This document shows positions 51,847 to 62,445 of a stretch of DNA of 64,000 nt, piece after piece (position 1 is the stretch's first letter; each line of letters opens with the position of its first letter). The stretch comes from Monosporascus cannonballus (lineage: Eukaryota; Ascomycota; Sordariomycetes; Xylariales): the NCBI GenBank assembly GCA_004154925.1, contig QJNS01000087.1:186001-250000 (forward strand). Direction: 5' to 3'. Position numbers and translations under genes: made by a program. The notes beneath the pieces are model-generated. The model was given only the letters and a program-made list of their open reading frames with translations. It ran no database searches and was not told the origin of the DNA.

Positions 51847-51968
51847 TGTCACAGTACTAAGTGACACCTCGTAGGTATTTAGGGCAGAACAAGACGGTCA
51901 GTGCTCGAGCTGACAACGTTTCACTTTTAGTGGTGTAATAGCTACGCCCTAGCTCTCGTATCGTAACA
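51847..51968 (+). repeat. Solo LTR, family 2 (122 bases)
   Basis: It begins tgtcacagtactaag and ends cgtaaca, so TG and CA ends are intact. Perfect 5-base flanks, ataat at 51842-51846 and ataat at 51969-51973, form a target-site duplication. This is the clearest LTR of the window and is little affected by RIP compared with its surroundings. It was produced by recombination between the two LTRs of a lost element. Confidence 0.85.
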
Positions 51969-53877
51969 ATAATAAGCGAATTAATTTTAATTGTTATAAA
52001 AACGATTTTTCAATAGAATTTGAAATGTTTTAAATAAATAACAATATTATTATATTATAGATTTTTATATTTATTACTTGTTTTATCTTTTCGACATATT
52101 TCTCGTTTTTATTTTATAATTCTAGCATTTTTTTCTATATTAAAATATAATACGGCATTATTATATTATATGTATAAATAAAATTTAGTTGTCTTTTATA
52201 ATACGTTTTAAATTATTTCAACTATTAATAATGTTAAATCTCTATGTACAAAGAATTAAACTTGGTTTATTTAATTTTCATTATAGGCTTTTGCATTTAA
52301 ACTATTTTCATTATATATGTATTTATTGTTTTATTATTATTTTTAAAAGTTGAATTTCTTTTCTACTTATAAAAGCAGTTAAAAGACTATAAAATAATAA
52401 ACGAGAATATTATCAATAAGAAACATTTTATATTTATTGGAGTATTTTCGTGTTATACGAGTTAATAAGTTAATTTATTTAAAATATATAACTTCTATAA
52501 AACTTATTGTATTTTAAATAAACATTCAAAAATTTTATATATCTATTAATAAAGAGAAATATTCTTGTATAGAAAAAGTTTGTACAATAACATATACGAA
52601 TAATAAACCGTATTTATTAACGATGAAATATAAGTATTAATTAAAAGTTAAAACTAAAAAATAAAAAGATGATATTTGTGATAAACTAGGATATAAAATT
52701 TCTTTAATCTAAAAATTAGAATTAATTTTCAATAATATATTGTATAATTGTTAATTAATTTAAGTTTGTTAGTAAAATCAGTCAAAAACCTATTTCGTAA
52801 AATCGTTTATTTTCTTAGATAATATAGTACGTTAGCGCATTTTTCTAAAAAATTTACAATTTAAATAAAATTATCTTTAAATTTATAACAAAATTAATTG
52901 CTGTAAAAATTTTCTATCTAATTAAAAAAATTAGATTTTATATACTTATATTTTTGATTTATTTTACCTATTCTAATTATTTATTTCATAATAATCTTTT
53001 GTTTTTAAAAAAAAATACCAAATAAATATAAGTTTAAGTTTTATATTTTTAGGCTAAACTGTATATATCGAAAACTTTTACACGATATAATTTACACGAT
53101 AAATACTATGGTTAATTTTTTCAAATACGATAACTAATTAATAATATTTATAGTTGTATTATTTAAAATAAAAATTTATATTTTTATATAAAATAATGCT
53201 AATTATGCCTAAAAATTCACAGCTTAATATTGCGCTTTTTTGAGTTTTATTATTTTTGTAAATACTTTATTTACTAAGTTAGCAAGGTACTTAAAATTAC
53301 CATTTTGCACGATTTTAGCCGCAGCTTATCTCAGCTAGTTTCGAACTCTTTGGCTTGTTGTTAATATATTGATATATTTTTGAAACTAATTAAATATTAT
53401 ATATTTATAATATACTAAAAAGATATAAGTTCTAATCACGCTAATACGAAAGCTTATTTTAAATAACTATCTTTAAATTAATAATTTTCTTCTTAAATTT
53501 TATCTTATTATAAAAAATTTGTTTTATAACTTTATAAGTTTTTATTAATAAATTATTTAAATTATCTATTAAATATATATTAACATAGTTATAACTGTTT
53601 ATAAAAGTATTGTATAAAATATATGTAAAATATATTTAAATTTAAGCTGTATTTATTAAATTAAATTAAATATGCTAAAAACTTTTATATACTATATAAT
53701 TTGTACAATAAATGTTATATCTAATATTTTCGAATATAATAATTTCTTTCTAATATTTACGGTTAAAATACATTATACTTTAATTTATAAAATGTTATTT
53801 TAAAGCTAATTATTGAGTTTTTATAAATACGTTGTTTTTTTTAAATTGATATCGGCTTGAAAGACTTATATGCGTAA
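51969..53877. other. AT-rich RIPed DNA
   Basis: AT-rich sequence with all frames closed. I see no gene, RNA or repeat that I can name. Confidence 0.7.
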
Positions 53878-54001
53878 TGTTACGATATAGAAAAACAAGA
53901 GTCTAGCTATTACACTTCTAAAAGTGGAACGTTGTCAGCTCGAGCACTGACCGCCTTGTTCTGCTCTATATACCTACTAGGTGCTACTTGAGACTGTGAT
54001 A
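53878..54001 (-). repeat. LTR of family 2, inverted copy (124 bases)
   Basis: This is the reverse complement of the two other family 2 copies. It starts tgttacgat and ends ctgtgata, the final CA having become TA. The core 'cgttgtcagctcgagcactg' is nearly unmutated. Flanks (cgtaa, aaata) do not match, and no partner in the same direction lies within several kb, so it is a solo LTR or a fragment. Confidence 0.75.
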
Positions 54002-54390
54002 AAATATATAATATTATTCGCTTTTATTTAATAACATTTTTATTTATATATATATAGGCTCTTTTCGTAATAATTACAAATTTGTTTATTAAAAAATAAA
54101 ATTTGTTTTTAATTTTTATTAACTATTATAAATTTTTGATTTAAAAATTTATATATATATTTTAGCAGCGTTTTTAACATTATATATAATATAGTTTTTT
54201 CTATTTTCTAGTGTTTTTATCAATATTTAATTAATAACTTTTTAAGCAAGATTTTCGAAAATTTCTAAAAAAATTACGGAAAGTGAAACCAAAATTACAA
54301 CTGTTATTAAGGCTTATTTTCGCTGTTTGTGTGTTTTTGTAGATCCGCTCTCGCGATATACTTAAAGATACAAATTTTTGCGAAGCCCTA
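54002..54390. other. Right edge of block II
   Basis: AT-rich DNA grading into normal composition over about 100 bases near 54,300-54,390. No gene is visible. Confidence 0.6.
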
Positions 54391-54538
54391 GCCACAGCTG
54401 CGCCGCAGACGCAGCCACAACTGCAAAAATAGAGTCTGACTCTAGTGAAGCAAGCCGCAGCTGAGCCGCAGCTGCGCCGCAGGCAAAGCCATAACCGCCA
54501 AAATAAGGGCTGATTTTGATGAGGTAAGGGGGATTCGC
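54391..54538 (+). repeat. GC-rich boundary repeat, two tandem 74-base units
   Basis: Units 54391-54464 and 54465-54538 share 'cagctgcgccgcag' followed by an agcc(a)-aaaat-ctga-t-gaag/gagg-aag pattern, at a 74-base period. A third, inverted copy lies at 21208-21282 on the other side of block II. The words cagctg and ccgcag repeat within the units and can pair with themselves. The frame across 54362-54553 on the - strand is open but Ala-rich because of the repeat and is not a credible gene. Confidence 0.65.
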
Positions 54539-56653
54539 TCTAATAGCCCCCACAAAAGCCCCGGACCTTTTGCTAGCGTTAATCTTGTCATTATGGGATC
54601 TGATTAAAAGGTGTTATGACAGCAGTGGGAAAAAGCAGGGTATTTCATGATGTTACTCTGTATACTAATTATAGGGATATTGACATTCCAGCCAATTCCA
54701 GCTTTTCGTCGGCCTGGTGGAGAAACTACCTGCACACGTGTAAATACCCCTGAGTGCAGTCTTAGCGTGGAGTTACCCGCCATAGTTTTAACTATTCTGG
54801 TACCGAATTGCTAATATCGCCTTTCTTTTGCCGGAAATTACTACCGCTCTTATTAATAAAGTGGGATTGAGTTCGTAGTCAAGACTCCTTGGCGCCTGGC
54901 ATGTCGAGTTCCGCAGAAGGGCAGCCCAAAGGAGCCAACCAGAGTCCGCACATACTCAAGCTTCTACACTATTCGGGGTAATTTCTATTAGTATCCTCCA
55001 CCGGGTCCACCGTCCAATCTAGCAACGTCATGGCTTAGCTAGCCAGCGGCTGGTGGAAAATGCTTTTTATATTTCCGGTACTCTCAAGTTTTTATTTGTA
55101 TTTAAAGAGGCTTAGCTACCGTGACTTTCTTATAGGACCTTTAAAGGTCAACCACCAGTAATGCATCTTCCATCCGTTACATACTTCAGTGTGTGATGTC
55201 CGGCTCTCATACCCACCCTTAAGGCAAATGACTAATAATACGATCTCGAAGCAAGAAAGGCGAATGTATATTCCCCGCAAACTCTATAGGAATATAAATT
55301 TCATACCTTAGATCGCAGAAACTGGGGGTGTGGAGGGAGTTAATAGAAATTACTCCAACTTCCAGACACTACAGTTTGCCCGTGTTGGGTGAGATCACCA
55401 GGCACTAAAATCCATGTAAAATAGTAGAGACCCTTACATATAGAGAAATCACGGCCGAACGATAGTAATTTTATATTCATATTCCTAATCGCGAAGCAAG
55501 TTGATGGGATGACTGGTTACAAATGTTCTGATGCTTGATAGTAAATTTCCCCAATGCATTCATTATACCCCTTTGCTTTGCGAAATCATGCTTGAGAGGA
55601 TGGAGAGCGCTCCAGCGGCGAGAGAGGCTTCATCCGTGTGGAATCCGTTTCAAGCGTTCCCACTTGTTTAACTGTGTGCTTAGCTTCTCGTGCCTCCACG
55701 AGACCGAATTGTTATGGAATGAGCTACGGGTACTAAGCTTCCCAGCATGAGAATGGTCTTCTCGATGATGATTCGAAGAAGAATAAAATCATGCAATGAG
55801 TTGCGTAGTAGGAAGAGAAAGAAATGTCCTCACTTGCCCCATAGTTGTGCAAGTCTTGGGTGTTTCATTAATATGGATTCGATCCTAACATATGGGGTTT
55901 GCCCCTTCGTGCATCCCAATTCGTGCCCAAGATAGTCGTCTGACTCTGGCAACATTTCTACCAATCAAGACGCCGTCTAGCCGGACTGACCGGCCTGTGT
56001 GAGTCCCCAAATCGAACCCTTGCGAGGAATAACGGGGGCTCCGTATGGCCGGACACGTGCCGGACTTGTCCCCGATTTGGAGACGGGTTTCGAACTCACA
56101 AGTCTATGGAAGCTAGTTACGTAACCGGGATATGTTAGCACTAGCTGTTTGAGACTTCTTCACATTGCCACACCATCGTAGTAGGGTTCGCAAGGGGTAC
56201 GCGATGGGTACCCTTTACTACCCACAACGTAAGTTTAATACGTCATAAAATCTAAACACTTCCGGTTACCTGGATATAAACGGTATAAATGTAATTCCGT
56301 ACTGTTTACACTGTACAGGCCTTTAATGCTTATTTATGATTGAAAATATTAACCGTGGGTCCTGGTGGGTATGTAGGTGGGTGGTTAGTGCACACCCTAC
56401 GTCAGATCGGCGCGCCCGAAATCTTTGCTCCGCGCCGGCAGTTCAGGGATACTTAGGGGCAACGATATAGATCAATCGTGGATTACAACAAGCCGGGCAC
56501 TAGATTGGAGACAACTCGAGAGCCCTTGCTTCAAGTGCACTTCTTGCAACCAGACATTCCATGAATTGATTTTCATTATCACATTCACGCGAGTGCCAAG
56601 TTGCTTTCCTCTCACGGTCGTCCTTGAATCTGTTCCGGCTTGAGAACGACTCA
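54539..56653. other. Gene-poor edge of the GC-normal right arm
   Basis: Composition is normal but no frame of more than about 70 codons resembles a protein, on either strand. Small frames at 55535-55750 and 55747-55935 (+) have no recognisable motif. Contents I can point to: repeat copy Y (55025-55215), and an imperfect inverted arrangement at about 56,000-56,100 ('ccccaaatcg' facing 'cgatttggag'). The last few hundred bases should include the promoter of the PTH11-like gene; I see no clear TATA box. Confidence 0.5.
55025..55215 (+). repeat. Diverged dispersed repeat, copy Y
   Basis: Same-orientation counterpart of 19293-19520. The palindromic core 'aggacctttaaaggtcaa' and the block 'tttaaagaggctt' are the best matches. 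Translated on the - strand in the phase that copy X keeps open, this copy has several stops, so it is the more decayed copy if the sequence ever coded. It lies about 650 bases outside block II. Confidence 0.55.
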
Positions 56654-58107
56654 ATGTCGTCGAAAACCGCCATCATGGTCACCCCAGCGGGTGTAGGCGT
56701 TTCCCTCCTCTATGTCACGGTCGTGATGCTGGTCTTGAGTTGGGTCGTCTTCACTGCACGCACAGGGATACGGATGGTGAGTAGCATCTAGTGGGGCATT
56801 GTTACTCTTCTCTGTCTTAGGAGGCTATTTCTCTGTTGGAGGGGAGTCTGCAGTCTCGAGACACGATGAAGAGCACCCAAGAACTCGCCAGCTGGTCCAC
56901 GATGAGTATTTGCTGACTCTGGATGATGCAGTGGATCAAAGCTTTCGGTGTGGATGACTGGCTCATGGGAGCCGGCCTTGTAGGGTCCGAGCAGCTTCCT
57001 CTGAAGCAATGACCACTGACATGGAGACATTACAGATTCTCTACTCGATCACAGCCGCTCTAGTGATTGTTTGCTGTTTTTACGGCGCTGGGCAGCATTC
57101 GAATGCGCTTACAAAACCGGCTATAATGCAAGGAACAAAGGTAAGTCCTCTGCCCATTGAAGTCAGTAGGGAGTTGACATTGGTAATAGCTGTTCTTCAT
57201 CGCCGAGTTCTTCTACGCGTCTTCCACGGTGCCTATAAAGTGCAGTATCTGCGCGACCCTTCTCCGTATAGCTGATGCACGTCGCCGTTTCGTGTGGACC
57301 CTTTGGGGCCTCATGGTTTTGGTTGCCGTTGCTGCTGTGATATTTATTGTTACCATAGCCAACATCTGTCATCCGATCAGTACATTATGGGGTGAAGCCA
57401 CGGGCACCTGCAACCCCAGCTTGAATAGCAGCGTCGGCTTCTTCTTTTCTGCTATTGCTATCGCCACTGACTGGACCCTCGCCATTCTCCCCGCAGCTTT
57501 GCTGTGGAATGTCCAAATGAAAAGAAGGGTCAAGCTCTCAGTTGCCTTGATTCTTGCCCTTGCTGCATTGTACACATCCTTGAAAGGGCATTGATATATC
57601 CCGTAACATTGTGACTGACTCTCTCCCAGTGCAAGCTGTGCCACGATTATCCGACTCCGCTACCTTACTTTATACGACGACCAGGCAGAATTTATGTTTG
57701 GCATCGGCGCGATTGGCTTGTGGTCTGTCATAGAGGAAGGCATCGGAATTATCGCCGGCTCGATGCCCGCCCTTGGGCCTCTCCTCAGTTGCTCGTCACG
57801 TCGCAGGACTGCCGCCAGCGGCTCTGACCAGCCCTCCGCCGGTACGCCTTTCCACTCGCTATCGAATCAAGGGCATGACAGCCACAGGAAGCGCCGTAGA
57901 GATGATGTCAAGCTGGCCACTTTCGATTCCACAACGCTAAGCGAAGCCCCCCACAATCGCAATGAGTCACACACGTCCGATACCGATGGCGACAGCCAGA
58001 AACACATTCTGAAGGAAACACAAGTTACTGTGACTGCGGAGGATTATAATGCGGCTGACGACTGGGCAAGGCAGCGGGTACTTGGGTGGGAGAAGCGCAA
58101 CTATTAG
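56654..58107 (+). CDS. PTH11/SAT4-like fungal rhodopsin-domain membrane protein, five exons
   Basis: Seven-helix integral membrane protein of the fungal rhodopsin-domain family, whose best-known member, PTH11, is a plasma-membrane receptor in the rice blast fungus; ligand unknown. Exons 56654-56776, 56942-56989, 57036-57140, 57190-57569 and 57630-58107 give 377 residues. Introns are 165, 46, 49 and 60 bases, all GT-AG. Family landmarks in order: a first helix at about 13-34; the FGVDDWLM block (46-53); YGAGQH (73-78); the LFF..EFFY helix from 93; a Cys152/Cys166 pair (CHP...GTC) between helices 4 and 5; ATDW helix 5; FASCATIIRL; and a last helix with EEGIG.IAGSMPALGPL. The about 100-residue tail is polar and charged, likely cytosolic. 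There is no N-terminal CFEM domain. No stop or frameshift remains after splicing. The start is the first in-frame ATG before helix 1. Confidence 0.88.
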
Positions 58108-58506
58108 TACGTGATGGAATGGTGGTACTCTACTGAGTTCTCGCGGCCGTGATGCTGCGACCCCGAATGAGCATCCCGCACAAACGAAAGTAAGCGTTTC
58201 CTCAACTTATTTTGTAAGTATATGAATCACGGAACCAATTTACTCAAGAACAAAGGGTCACTTGCATAGCACCACTCCCAGGACCTGGAACGGTTAGAAT
58301 AGCCATAAGGGCAGTCCTCAGCTTATGTTTCTGCGTGATCGGATTTAGGTTAGCTTGCCCACTTTTCAATTCTCTGATGCCCTAGGCTACATGTTGACAA
58401 ACTGACGTTGCAAGTGTGGGACCACTTGACGTTCACTGCGTTGCATGAACGGGATCTGATTCTTGTTTTTACGCATGGTACTTAAGGTTTTCAAGTTGAT
58501 GTGTAG

Positions 58507-58845
58507 CAGGTCGACGGTTAGCTAGGGATTTTTAAACCTTCGAGGGCTTGCAAGTCGACGGGCAGCCAAGTCGACGGTTAGCTGGATGTCCTTGGACCCG
58601 GGGGAAAAGGGGGGAGGGGAGGGAAGCCCCGCCACCGGACAGGCCTCGCAAGCCGTTATCCATAAAGGAGGGGTTGTCATTAACCTGGACCGTCGACCTG
58701 GACTGTCAAGTTTAAAACGAGCGGCTCCCCGTGGTGGGAAGGTAGGGGGAGCCGCGTGCGGTGGTAATTATTTTGCAATAGTTAAGCTCGTTAACCGTCA
58801 ACTTGGCTACTGTCTGTCTGTCGATCTGGCCAGCTGTCGACTTTG
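58507..58845. repeat. Inverted and direct repeat cluster (gtcgac motif)
   Basis: A unit resembling 'aagtcgacggttagctgg' occurs at 58507-58527 and 58565-58584 in the same direction. It recurs inverted at 58790-58810 ('gttaaccgtcaacttggcta') and, shorter, at 58830-58845. The arms enclose about 200 GC-rich bases with no gene. This could be a miniature inverted-repeat element or a decayed fragment of one. Confidence 0.45.
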
Positions 58846-58906
58846 AATTGGCACTTTATAACGAGGGCATGTATTATGCTTGCCACGTGCACGACAGCTT
58901 TACATT

Positions 58907-58944
58907 TAATACGTAAGCCATAATTCACTATGGCTTACGTATTA
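58907..58944. repeat. Perfect 16-base hairpin with six-base loop
   Basis: Arms 58907-58922 and 58929-58944 (taatacgtaagccata and its exact complement) surround attcac. Nearby are further gtaag/cttac words, at about 58,970-59,060. No T-run follows, so it does not look like a bacterial-style terminator. Its role is unknown. Confidence 0.7.
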
Positions 58945-59161
58945 CACAACCATTTACCTGCGGCCTTACAACAGCCTTACGGGCGATACTTCGAGTTATA
59001 AACCTACTAATTGTGGACCCATGCAAAGTATAACAGCTTTAAACTGTAAGCCCTTACAAGCGTTGCGATTCAGACTCTGAGAGACTAGGAAGAAAGGGAA
59101 AAAAAAAAAAAAAAAAAAAAAAGCGGGGGGATCATTCGCTTATGTAAACATACGGCATGAT

Positions 59162-59166
59162 AAAAA
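59162..59166 (-). terminator. RNA polymerase III terminator of the tRNA gene
   Basis: Five T on the - strand begin three bases after the discriminator base of the tRNA gene, the usual Pol III stop. Confidence 0.75.
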
Positions 59167-59168
59167 TG

Positions 59169-59266
59169 TGGTCACGGAGAGGCTTGAACTCTCGACTTTC
59201 GCATCACTCGATAATTCGAAGACCGAATTATTAGTACGACACTCTGACCAACTGAGTTACGCGACC
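59169..59266 (-). tRNA. tRNA-Ile(AAU) with a 24-base intron
   Basis: The - strand folds as a full tRNA. The acceptor stem is GGTCGCG with CGTGACC (one G-T pair), with discriminator A at 59169. The D stem is ACTC/GAGT with a TTGG-containing loop. The anticodon stem is TCGTA/TGCGA, and the T arm is GAGAG-TTCAAGC-CTCTC. The anticodon is AAT at 59230-59232, read as isoleucine. An intron at 59205-59228 sits after position 37, the canonical place for nuclear tRNA introns, leaving a mature 74-base RNA before CCA. The internal promoter boxes are the D and T arms. Because the bases at the splice edge repeat, the intron boundaries could shift by one or two bases. Confidence 0.93.
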
Positions 59267-60043
59267 ATTTCCAAATTCGGGAATTGGACAAACGGTCCAA
59301 TGGCTGTGCGGGAAAAGGCGACTAATACATTTTAAGTGCTCAGCCGACTGGACCGTGATGAGTCGATGCTGCGAGCAGGGATAAATTCGACCAATCGGCA
59401 AGGTGTCGCTCACTTGACGAGAACATCATCACCTTCCGGCCTTGTGTCGAGCTTCTACTCCCCAAAAGTCTTGTTGCCAGATATTTGGAAACCTGTTTAG
59501 AGCACTGTTGCTCTCAGTTTCGACTAGCCCATAATAATCGCAAGTGTTAGTTCCTTGTATTTGACTCGAGGACCTAAGCCAGTCGCCGGCTGAGGAATTA
59601 GACCTGGGGGCATTACGGGAGGGATCATCCACGGGCGAGGTAGTGAAAGACGACGACGTGCTTGCTGATCGTGTAGTTTTCTTAGCCATTTGAGAAATCT
59701 GGTAACAGAATCGACATGGTGGATTCATTGCGAGGTCACTGAAAGAAGATAGAGTACCATATAGTAAAGAATGGTGATGAAGTTTCCCTACTATGATTAT
59801 CACTGGTCTTGCCAATTCTCGCAAGCTAGAAAATCGCCCAAGCCGGGTAATCAGGAGTCATGGACGATCTCAGCCGAATATACAAGATTCCCGGTGTATG
59901 CTGTCTCGTTTCCTACCTATTGCCTGCTAGACTACTTAGGTCACCCGCCGCACAGTCGTCGTCATCGACGCTTGGTGGAGGAAAACCCTCCCTTTCCCCC
60001 TTCACGAATCCCTCTGCCTTCCAGCCCTGTGCAGACTGTAGCC

Positions 60044-60078
60044 CCACAACAACATCAACAGCAACAACAGCAGCAGCC
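60044..60078 (+). repeat. CAA/CAG trinucleotide tract
   Basis: An imperfect run of CAA and CAG triplets gives a Gln tract in one + frame and Thr/Ala tracts in another. It is a microsatellite; coding status is unknown. Confidence 0.7.
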
Positions 60079-60916
60079 CCAATCTTTGCCGTCAACCCCA
60101 TACCGTCTCCGCATAATCCGCGCCCCCTTTATTTCTCTCATCGATGAACCGAGGATTATCCGGGCACTCCAGTTTCAGCTCACATACATGTATAGGTTGG
60201 CAACATCGTCATCGATTAGATTTGGAACACAGTCCTGCATTTACCGCACCGTGCCGTGTACCTCCCATCCGCGATCAGACATACAGCGAAAACTGATTAT
60301 TCCGCGGTTTGTCTCGTTCCTCTCTGGTATGAATTAGGTATATAACATGTATTCATATGCCGTTGGTTCGGGGTAGCCCTGTATTTTGGTGTATAGTTTT
60401 CCGTCTTGCGCACACTGTATCGCATCCTATGCGTCTATATCTTTGTCACGGGGGAGTGAGTCGTGTTGTGCGCAAGCGTCGTCTCTTGATCCAGTTTCTT
60501 AGGGCTTCCTGTTCTCGCACCGTCTCTGGGAGAGTGAGTCTAGGAATCTGGGACGTCCCCCTATAATACCTTAGTTACGACCACTAACTCCGACTTCGAT
60601 GACGGTAGTCCGAGTCCGATACCCATCAGCAGGCGGTACGGTACGCCCGGACGGCGCTGGCGCCTGTCCGTCTTTCAAAAAATTAAACCGTCGTAGGCAT
60701 TGCTCCTAGTAGCGGTCCGGAAAGGGGTCCAGCAAACAAAACACACCGCACCGAGATACAGGCCCCCCTTCAGCAGATAGCTGAGTAAGCTTAGATGGGC
60801 CCACATATGATGACAAATTTGCCTCCATTCCCACTCTCTGCGCAGCGCAACCCGCCCGCCGGGGCCTCTCTACCGTAAGCAGCGGCCAGGTAGAGTTCAT
60901 TCAATCCCTTACGCTC

Positions 60917-60940
60917 AAGGAAGGAAGGAAGGAAGGAAAG
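60917..60940 (+). repeat. (GGAA)n microsatellite
   Basis: About five and a half GGAA units, in intergenic DNA. Confidence 0.8.
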
Positions 60941-62445
60941 GGAGAGTAACTAGAGCTGCCTTACTCACGCCAGTCGTCTGTCTCCGTTAACCCGGGTGTG
61001 CCTCGGGGATTGATTGATAATGTGCACACGAAAGATGCCTGACTGACTGTCTTCTGCTTCACTGGCATCAAGCTGAGGTCTCATCGCCCCGTACGTAGTC
61101 TCTCACTAGCCGGATATCAGGTACCTTCCCCTTTATCTGCAACCCTCTCCCCTATTTCGTTCACAGCCATACCCACTCACTCAAGTCACTTGGCAACCGG
61201 CCAGCCAGCCAACCAGAAACAATCACGCCGCCTCGGACGCCTACGTACTACTAATTCTACGGGGCGCCACAATAAGGATAACAAACCATACAGGCACGCA
61301 CGACATGTTAGGGTAGCTGCTAAAACTCCGCTTAAGAGGAGCCGAGCTAGTTCCCTTGTTGAATGCTGTCCTATTCTGTTGTCCCTGTCCTATAAACTAT
61401 TAAAACCTAGTTCCTAGTCCTGGCACCTTAAACATATGCCATGGATTGATTCCCAAAACAGAACCTAGCCTACCTAACCTAAGACGCCTGCATGACTGGC
61501 TGGTCGGCCGCCGGCTTCCAGGCCTGCTTACACATATTTAAAGCAGCCGCACAGCAGCAGCTCGAGCCAGGCAATGAGCCATCCGGAAAATGAAACAATA
61601 CAAGTCGACACATCATCCGCAACGCCCTATGCCGGTCGCTTTCGTTTGCGTGAACACTCGCGCCTTGCGTGACTATCTGTCACCCTCTGGACGTCGTAGA
61701 GATCAGGCTCAGAAAGAAAAATGAACAATTTGCCTCCCCTTGCCTGTTTGAGTGCGCCAGGTGATTTTCTTTTCGCGTGTATGTCCGTCCTGTATGGTAT
61801 GCAAATGAGCCGTAGGAGATGGTAATGGAGAGAGGGGAAACCCTCAGAGCCGCTGATGGGGTAATATAAACAGCACGCAGTCTAGAAGACGTGATAATTT
61901 GCCGACCGCCAGAGTATGATATGCGCAACAGCTGTAGTGACCGCTCGCCTATGAGCAGCGGAATGGGACCAAAAAACACGTAATGGTAAACAGATTTTGC
62001 CAGCCAACTCCCCTGTTGTACCGTAGTGTCCCCTAAATAAACCCCGAGCCCTTGCCCGCTCGTAGATGTTCCACGGTTGCGTGCCAATTAGACCAGTTGG
62101 TAGATCGTAAAAGTAGAAAAGCGTGGTAGATAGATTCCGTCCGTGCCACGTGAGATTTCTGATCCTGCTTGCCTTTATGTCCGAGGTGGTAATCGCCATT
62201 CGCAGTGGATCGGTCGTGTTGGTAACGGCCGTCGGGCACGGACTGCGTACGTCCTGAAGATTGCCAGAAATGAGAGATTGTTGGGAGTATGAATATGCCA
62301 AGACGCATATTAGATAGCTCGCAACAGCATCTCCAAAGAGCTGGCAGTCGTCGAAGATTCGGGCATATCTCGCCCTTCGGCTCTCACATCACGTATTCGG
62401 TCGCCCCCCGGTCGCATATCGACCATCCATCAGGCACTTCGCACT

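Larger units (their letters stand above)
58108..59168. other. Intergenic region with inverted repeats
   Basis: About 1 kb between the PTH11-like gene and the tRNA gene. It holds the inverted/direct repeat cluster at 58507-58845, the 16-base perfect hairpin at 58907-58944, a 24-base A run at 59099-59122 followed by a G run, and the terminator of the tRNA gene. The open frame at 58586-58846 spans the repeat cluster and is Gly-rich by composition; I do not regard it as a gene. Confidence 0.6.
59267..62445. other. Intergenic region, no gene supported
   Basis: More than 3 kb of normal composition. Candidate frames exist but none has a recognisable domain: 59429-59824 (-, with an inner start MAKKTTRSAS and a Ser-rich stretch), 59771-60337 (+, with a Gln run from a CAA/CAG repeat at about 60,044-60,078) and a tangle of overlapping - strand frames at 61680-62308. 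The part next to the CCCH gene may be its long 3' UTR. Microsatellite: (GGAA)n at about 60,917-60,940. A small unrecognised gene in 59.4-60.3 kb cannot be excluded. Confidence 0.5.

Noticed and set aside
46192..51968. A 5.8 kb LTR retrotransposon bounded by two family 2 LTRs
   Set aside because: Each LTR has its own target-site duplication on both sides, so they are independent solo LTRs.
58586..58846. 86-codon + strand open frame
   Set aside because: It spans an inverted-repeat cluster, is Gly-rich by composition and has no domain.
59771..60337. 188-codon + strand frame with a Gln run
   Set aside because: It depends on a CAA/CAG microsatellite, overlaps another frame of equal plausibility on the opposite strand and matches no family I know.
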